The translations under genes and the position numbers were made by a program. The notes under the pieces were generated by a model. The model made no database searches. It saw nothing but the letters and a program-made list of their open reading frames with translations, and was not told where the DNA came from. From an uncultured Collinsella sp. (GTDB lineage: Bacteria; Actinomycetota; Coriobacteriia; Coriobacteriales; Coriobacteriaceae), in the NCBI GenBank assembly GCA_902465425.1, contig CABQNA010000041.1:1-9711 (forward strand): a stretch of 9,711 nucleotides of DNA, read 5' to 3'. Positions 5,809 through 9,711 of the stretch are shown in pieces. Numbering within the stretch: position 1 is the first letter of the stretch; the number at the start of each line of letters is the position of its first letter.

Positions 5809-5882
5809 TGGAGCGGGCGACGGGAATCGAACCCGCGTCATCAGCTTGGAAGGCTGGGGTTCTACCATTGAACTACGCCCGC
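5809..5882 (-). tRNA. tRNA-Gly(TCC)
   Basis: The acceptor arms GCGGGCG and CGCCCGC pair. The T-loop region reads GGGTTCGATTCCC. The anticodon loop CTTCCAA (5852-5846) gives anticodon TCC at 5850-5848. The CCA end is encoded (5811-5809). It reads GGA, with wobble to GGG. It is 6 nt downstream of tRNA-Pro and shares its transcript. Confidence 0.95.
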
Positions 5883-5888
5883 AAGATA

Positions 5889-5965
5889 TGGTCGGGACGA
5901 CAGGATTTGAACCTGCGACATCCTGCTCCCAAAGCAGGCGCGCTACCAAACTGCGCCACGTCCCG
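5889..5965 (-). tRNA. tRNA-Pro(TGG)
   Basis: Acceptor arms CGGGACG and CGTCCCG, T-loop GGTTCAAATCC, and an anticodon stem CCTGC/GCAGG around TTTGGGA give anticodon TGG at 5931-5929. The CCA end is encoded. The total length is 77 nt. It is first in the pair, about 50 nt downstream of the predicted promoter. Confidence 0.95.
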
Positions 5966-6016
5966 AAGGTGTTGAGCAGCTAAGGTCTAGACCTTGCGTG
6001 TCCCAAAGCGAAGGAA

Positions 6017-6045
6017 ATTATAGGGGAGACTCCCCGCCTGTGCAA
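6017..6045 (-). promoter_or_regulatory. Promoter of the tRNA-Pro/tRNA-Gly operon
   Basis: On the minus strand TTGCAC (6045-6040) and TATAAT (6022-6017) are exactly 17 bp apart, almost the housekeeping consensus. The spacer holds a GGGGAG-A-CTCCCC palindrome (6023-6035), which could also act as a weak 3' hairpin for the upstream brnQ transcript. The leader between promoter and tRNA-Pro contains a 14-bp perfect palindrome AAGGTCTAGACCTT (5982-5995). Confidence 0.88.
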
Positions 6046-6056
6046 GCGCAGAAACC

Positions 6057-7414
6057 CTAGCTCCTCGAATGTGCGACAAACTGGCTATGAACCAGACCAA
6101 TCACAAACGCGACCACAGCAACCGGCGCCCACGCAGCGCCGATATCTGCCAGCGGCAACGCATCAAACGGCAGCCGCGCGCCAGCAAAGAACGCATCGCG
6201 GACCGAAGTGATTACGCTCTGTACCGCGACAACGCCGCCGACCCAGACCCACACCTGCGGGTGCGCGTCGCAAAAGCCGTGCATCAGCCCATAAGTACCA
6301 GCACAATGGCAACGGGATACAAGGCGTTGAGCATGGGCACCGAGAACATAAGGATCACGTCGAGACCCACGTTGGAAAGTACGCACGAAAACGCCGCGAA
6401 CACAAAGGCGAGAATCGCAAAGGGACGGCGCATGGCCTCCTCGGAGGCCTCCGCTCCCCCTTCGACCACATACGTCTCGCAGAAGTAACGCGAGCAGCAG
6501 CTGATGAGGCCGATGCATACGTTCATGCAGGCAAGGAAAAAGATTGCAAAGACCACGACCGTGCCGGCAAGCCCAAAGTGCATGGAGGCCGAACGGGCGA
6601 GGATGGCGGCGCCATTGGTGGCGTCGGGCATCACGGTGCCGAGCTGCATTCCGGCAAGGCCCAAGCCGCAGTAGATGATGGCCATGAGAACGCCGGCAAT
6701 TACACCGGAACGCGAAATCTCAAAGGCCACGCGCTTGTCATCAGTAACGCCCAGCTCGTGGATGGTCTCGGCGATGATGATGCCGAAGGCGAGCGACGCG
6801 AGCAGGTCCATGGTCTGGTAACCGGTCAAAAAGCCCTGCACGGCGGCGCCTGCATCGTAGGGAGCCTGAGGCGCGGCAGCCGGTCCCAGCGGCGAGATCA
6901 CGGCAGCACCCACGACCAGCACGATGAGCGCAATGAGCGCGGGGCCCGTAATGCGGCCGAGTACGCGTGTGATGACACCCGGGCGCAGCGTGAGCGCAAA
7001 CGCGACGACGAAGAACCCGATGGCAAACACCAGACGTGCCGTGCCAAGCGAAACGCTCTCAGGTAGCAGCGGCACCAGCATTTCGAACGCCGTAGAGCTT
7101 GTGCGCGGAATGGCCAGGCACGGGCCGATGGCCAGGTAGACCGCCGCAACAAAGAACTCACCAAACTTGGGGTGCACGCGGCCGGCAAGCTCGCGCGCCG
7201 TTCCAGCAAGCGCGACGGCGATAAATCCCATGACGGGCAGGCCGATAGCGGCAATCAGAAAGCCGAGCATGGCGACCGGCGTGGCAGAACCTGCCTGCAA
7301 CGCCAGCAGCGGCGGAATAATGAGGTTGCCGGCGCCAAAGAGCATCGAGAACAGGGCGACGCCGACGGTGACGACATGGTCGGAGCGCAGACCGCGCGGG
7401 GCGGATGAAGCCAT
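6057..7414 (-). pseudogene. brnQ: BrnQ-family branched-chain amino acid:cation symporter, single frameshift near the C-terminus
   Basis: A polytopic inner-membrane carrier that would import Leu, Ile and Val with a cation. Diagnostic segments are LFSMLFGAGNLIIPPLLALQ near the N-terminus and AIGPCLAIPRTSSTAFEM; long hydrophobic helices follow throughout. ATG 7414 follows GAAAGGTG; the open frame extends upstream but overlaps the previous gene and has no homology. The first frame stops at TGA 6286-6284 after LVLMG (376 residues). The family-like end (LMHGFCDAHPQVWVWVGG, then a final hydrophobic helix and HSQFVAHSRS) continues in the next frame to the stop at 6057-6059. Restoring one G to the GGG at 6290-6288 joins them into about 452 residues, near the usual 440. 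As read, the last quarter to fifth of the protein, including the final helices, is lost. This may be a real pseudogene or a consensus error; no slippery heptamer supports programmed shifting. Confidence 0.85.
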
Positions 7415-7434
7415 GAGAGCACCTTTCGAATCGA

Positions 7435-7468
7435 AACAAAAACGGGACGGGCAAAAACACCCGTCCCG
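7435..7468 (-). terminator. Intrinsic terminator after the selenium/cysteine desulfurase operon
   Basis: On the minus strand a perfect 9-bp stem CGGGACGGG/CCCGTCCCG (7468-7460 with 7451-7443) with an 8-nt loop is followed by TTTTTGTTT. It starts 23 nt after the desulfurase stop and ends only 20 nt before the brnQ ATG. Confidence 0.92.
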
Positions 7469-7491
7469 CAAGTATAAACGGTCTAGCAGCT

Positions 7492-8631
7492 TTAGCAGGC
7501 TAAATCGCGCAAAGCGTCGATCGCGGTGTCGACTTCCTCGTCCGTATTGAAATACCCAAACGAGAAGCGAACGACACCCTGACGCTCGGTCCCCAGCGCA
7601 CGGTGCATGAGCGGAGCGCAATGGGCGCCGGGGCGCGTCGCAATCCCCCACCCTTGCATGAGCGCGTCCGAGATCTCGGCCGAATCGATATCACCCACGT
7701 TGAGCGACACAATCGCAGAGCGCGTCGGCTGGTCAAAGGCACCGTAGAGCTTAATCCCCGGAATCTCGCGCACACCGGCAAGGAAGCGATCAGCCAGCGC
7801 TCGCTCATGCGCCGCGATCGCCTCGACCCCGCCTTGCGCCTCGATAAAGTCGAGACCGGCAGAAAGGCCCGCGATGCCGTGGCCGTTGAGCGTGCCCGCC
7901 TCAAGGCGCGTGGGCCACTCAAGCGGCTGCAGTGGGTCGAAGCTGTGCACGCCCGTGCCGCCCATGGCCCACGGAGCCACGTCAATGCCCTCCGCCACGG
8001 CCAGGCCGCCGGTCCCCTGCGGGCCCATGAGCCCCTTATGGCCGGTAAAGCACACGACGTCGAGCCCCATGGCATCCATGTCAATCTTCGCCGTGCCGGC
8101 AGACTGAGAGGCATCGACGATCACAAGCACACTGGCCGCATGGGCCATGGCCGCTACGCGCGCAATGTCGACGGCGTTGCCGGTCACATTGGAGGCGTGT
8201 GTCACCACCACAGCACGCGTACCCGGCGTGACCAGCCGCTCGAGTTCGTCGTAGTCGAGCACACCGTTTACGTCACAGCCCGCATGCTCAACTGTCACGC
8301 CCCGCTCCGCTGCCAGGCGGTTGAGCGGACGCAGCACGGAGTTGTGCTCGAGCACCGTCGTGACCACGCGGTCGCCGGGGCGTACCACGCCACAGATGGC
8401 GGTGTTGAGCGCCGCCGTAGAGTTGGGCGTAAAGCACACATGGTCCGCCCTCGGGCAACCCAAAAGGCGTGCGAGCTTGGCACGGCAAGCGTGAATCGTA
8501 CGAGCGGCATCGAGGGCACCCGACGTGGCCCCGCGCCCGGCATTGCCAAGCGAGCACATCGCCTGCGTCACGGCATCGATGACCGTCTGCGGCTTGTGCA
8601 TGGTCGTCGCCGCGTTATCCAGGTAGATCAT
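7492..8631 (-). CDS. Cysteine desulfurase family PLP enzyme (class V aminotransferase, selenium-cluster type)
   Basis: A 379-residue PLP enzyme that would take sulfur from cysteine, or possibly selenium from selenocysteine, as a persulfide or perselenide for the YedF and DUF3343 proteins encoded just upstream. Visible landmarks: MIYLDNAATT at the N-terminus, His96 (LEHNS), His145 (THASN), Asp173 (VDASQSAG), the PLP lysine Lys199 in GHKGLMGPQGTGGL, and the candidate catalytic Cys338 in RPGAHCAP. The start overlaps the DUF3343 stop as ATGA, with GGAGGT 6 nt upstream, which settles the start at 8631 and implies translational coupling. Length and motifs fit the subfamily that travels with selenium genes (TIGR01977, EF2568 type, from memory) better than housekeeping IscS. 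Its substrate preference cannot be read from the sequence. Confidence 0.9.
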   Translation of the reverse strand: MIYLDNAATTMHKPQTVIDAVTQAMCSLGNAGRGATSGALDAARTIHACRAKLARLLGCPRADHVCFTPNSTAALNTAICGVVRPGDRVVTTVLEHNSVLRPLNRLAAERGVTVEHAGCDVNGVLDYDELERLVTPGTRAVVVTHASNVTGNAVDIARVAAMAHAASVLVIVDASQSAGTAKIDMDAMGLDVVCFTGHKGLMGPQGTGGLAVAEGIDVAPWAMGGTGVHSFDPLQPLEWPTRLEAGTLNGHGIAGLSAGLDFIEAQGGVEAIAAHERALADRFLAGVREIPGIKLYGAFDQPTRSAIVSLNVGDIDSAEISDALMQGWGIATRPGAHCAPLMHRALGTERQGVVRFSFGYFNTDEEVDTAIDALRDLAC

Positions 8632-8879
8632 CGCACGACCTCCCACATATCAATCACGGTATAGCCCTCGGTGGGAACGCCCGCCGCGGCGAGTTCGCCG
8701 CGCAGCAGCTCCTCATCGGCAGGCAACGCCTTCCACGCCAGACCGCAGCCGGCAGCGACCTCCCCGGGCACGGGAATCGTTCGCCCGGGAAGGCCGCGCT
8801 CGACGCACAGGGACTCGCAACCCATGGCGGCCGCCGTGGTGGGAAACGTGATGACAAGCGCCGGGCGCTTCTCCCTCAT
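8628..8879 (-). CDS. DUF3343 putative Se/S carrier-like protein
   Basis: An 83-residue protein with the ALVITFPTTAAAMGCESLC opening and the VPGEVAAGCGLAWK motif typical of the DUF3343 family, which is annotated as a putative selenium/sulfur carrier. Cys45 in AGCGLAW is the likely carrier residue; Cys21 and Cys25 are additional thiols. The ATG at 8879 is preceded by TTGGAG 5 nt upstream. It lies 19 nt after yedF, and its TGA overlaps the desulfurase ATG (ATGA at 8631-8628). The neighbours imply that it receives or hands over activated Se/S from the desulfurase. No reaction has been shown for it to my knowledge. Confidence 0.85.
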   Translation of the reverse strand: MREKRPALVITFPTTAAAMGCESLCVERGLPGRTIPVPGEVAAGCGLAWKALPADEELLRGELAAAGVPTEGYTVIDMWEVVR

Positions 8880-8898
8880 GGCAACTCCAACCAATACG

Positions 8899-9525
8899 CT
8901 ACGGGCGCACGACGCGCACGGCCTGCTCCATCTTCTCCACAATCACGTACATGTTGGTGACCTCGCCCACCGCGATCTGGTCTTTAATGCCATAGTGGTC
9001 GAGGCAGGTACCGCAGGTAAGGATCTCGACGCCCTGCTCGGCCAGACCCTTCAGGTCGTCGAGCACCGGTGAGCCCTCGACGGTGAGCTTGGCGCCACCG
9101 TTGTAGAACAGCATGGTCGCGGGCAACTCCTCCTGCTGCGTCACGGCAAAGATGAAGGCCTTCATGAGCTTGTGGCCCAGCTCGTCGTCGCCACGGCCCA
9201 TGCAGTCGGTGTAGACGGAAATGACGAGCTTGCCCTTGCCGGCGCTGGCATCACAGAAGGCAGCGCCATCCTGCTCGGGATCGGCCACGGCAACAGCGCC
9301 AGAGGTCGCCACGGTCACGTGCCACTCGGCGTCAGAAACCTTCTCGACCGAGGCCGTGCAGCCCTTCTCCTGCGCCATCTTGGAGATGTTCTTGACGGCG
9401 GTCTCGTTGTCGACCGCGGTCACGACGGCGCCCTCGCCATTGAGCTGCTTCAGGGCTTTGAGCGTTTTGACGACGGGCAGCGGGCAGGCATCGCCCATGG
9501 CATTGACTTCAATCTTGGTAGACAT
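8899..9525 (-). CDS. yedF: YedF-type selenium-metabolism protein (TusA-like plus DsrE-like domains)
   Basis: A 208-residue two-domain protein. Residues 1-75 form a TusA/SirA-like domain with the CPLP motif (Cys14-Pro15), the persulfide/perselenide-carrying cysteine in this fold. Residues about 98-205 form a DsrE-like domain with TDCMGRGDDELGHKLMKAF, MLFYNGGAKLTVEGSPV and the Cys171-Gly-Thr-Cys174 motif followed by LDHYGI and GEVTNMY. This matches the selenium-associated YedF family in order and length. ATG 9525 has AAAGGAAA just upstream; the open frame extends 35 codons further, but that part overlaps the preceding gene in another frame. It lies 53 nt after the selD end and 19 nt before DUF3343, so a role in selenium supply to SelD is inferred, not demonstrated. 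Confidence 0.92.
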   Translation of the reverse strand: MSTKIEVNAMGDACPLPVVKTLKALKQLNGEGAVVTAVDNETAVKNISKMAQEKGCTASVEKVSDAEWHVTVATSGAVAVADPEQDGAAFCDASAGKGKLVISVYTDCMGRGDDELGHKLMKAFIFAVTQQEELPATMLFYNGGAKLTVEGSPVLDDLKGLAEQGVEILTCGTCLDHYGIKDQIAVGEVTNMYVIVEKMEQAVRVVRP

Positions 9526-9544
9526 AGCTTTTCCTTTCGAATGT

Positions 9545-9568
9545 GACCGCCCCAGAATGCGGGCGGCC
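9545..9568 (-). promoter_or_regulatory. Hairpin between selD and yedF
   Basis: GGCCGCCC and GGGCGGTC form an 8-bp stem (one G-U pair) with an 8-nt loop in the 53-nt gap. No U-run follows, so termination is unlikely. It may modulate message stability or yedF translation. Confidence 0.4.
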
Positions 9569-9578
9569 GATTTTACGG

Positions 9579-9711
9579 TTACAACGAGCGAACAACGCGG
9601 ACGGCAGGACCGCCCGGCTCCGCCTCGCACACGCGCCCGACAACGGCCGCGATGCGCCCCTCGGCATGCAGGCGACGCGCAAGCCCATCCACATCGGCAG
9701 CAGGCGCCGCG
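9579..9711 (-). CDS. selD: Probable selenide, water dikinase (SelD), C-terminal 43 residues only
   Basis: The window cuts this gene. The visible end reads DVDGLARRLHAEGRIAAVVGRV and then VRVVRSL before TAA 9581-9579. This pattern, a helix followed by AAVVGRV and a short final strand, fits the C-terminal (AIR-synthase-like) domain of SelD, which makes selenophosphate from selenide and ATP. The position directly before yedF in a selenium cluster supports the call. The catalytic N-terminal part is outside the window, so other AIR-synthase-fold proteins are not excluded. Confidence 0.65.
   Translation of the reverse strand, partial: AAPAADVDGLARRLHAEGRIAAVVGRVCEAEPGGPAVRVVRSL

Noticed and set aside
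5738..5812. Cassette integrated at the tRNA-Gly 3' end like a phage or integrative element
   Set aside because: The cassette end is about 65 bp beyond the tRNA, separated by the tRNA terminator; no duplicated tRNA 3' segment and no integrase were found.
5736..5975. Plus-strand frame with a ribosome-site-like AGGAGGGG before its ATG at the right end of the cassette
   Set aside because: It reads antisense through both tRNA genes; the translated GIEPASSAWKAG and RHPAPKAGALPNCAT segments are the well-known artefact of translating tRNA complements. The AGGAGG-to-ATG spacing is also too short.
7603..8664. Long plus-strand open frame (353 codons) opposite the cysteine desulfurase
   Set aside because: Antisense shadow of a gene with intact catalytic motifs; low-complexity Arg/His-rich product and no ribosome site.

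Overview
The window looks like chromosomal DNA from a high-GC anaerobic actinobacterium of the Coriobacteriia, most like Collinsella. This rests on GC-rich codon use, a selenocysteine-dependent formate hydrogenlyase-type locus, a selenium-trait cluster, and small RelB/PIN-type genes. The genus is an inference; no marker gene is present. Nearly everything is on the minus strand, so the biological order runs from high to low coordinates. The exception is one plus-strand toxin-antitoxin-like pair.

Right end (7492-9711, minus): the last 43 codons of a probable selD (selenophosphate synthetase), then yedF, a DUF3343 Se/S-carrier-like gene and a cysteine desulfurase-family gene. They form a tight operon (19-nt gap, then an ATGA overlap) that ends in a strong intrinsic terminator. 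Next comes a brnQ-family branched-chain amino acid carrier (6057-7414) broken by a 1-nt frameshift, then a tRNA-Pro(TGG)/tRNA-Gly(TCC) pair with a near-consensus promoter and its own terminator.

Middle (about 4361-5744): a cassette of about 1.4 kb bounded by a perfect 37-bp terminal inverted repeat. Each end also contains a long perfect hairpin (26-bp and 21-bp stems). Inside is one frameshifted minus-strand gene that resembles the AbiEi-antitoxin/DUF559 nuclease-like proteins of actinobacteria. No transposase is present. Left of it, on the plus strand, is a RelB/DinJ-like antitoxin overlapping a PIN-domain gene. The PIN protein lacks two of the usual acidic residues and ends in three 21-nt tandem repeats. 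A promoter and a perfect 10-bp-arm operator lie upstream.

Left end (1-3118, minus): hydN-like four-cluster ferredoxin, then fdhF, then a hyfA/hycB-like ferredoxin cut by the window edge, an arrangement typical of formate hydrogenlyase. fdhF has an in-frame TGA at 2106-2108, exactly at residue 140, the selenocysteine position of E. coli formate dehydrogenase H. A SECIS-like hairpin follows, so the gene should be read as one 740-residue selenoprotein. The selenium genes at the other end of the window could supply the selenium this enzyme needs. The 429-bp region between hydN and the antitoxin holds several inverted repeats built from one shared half-site and probably carries the control signals for both directions.
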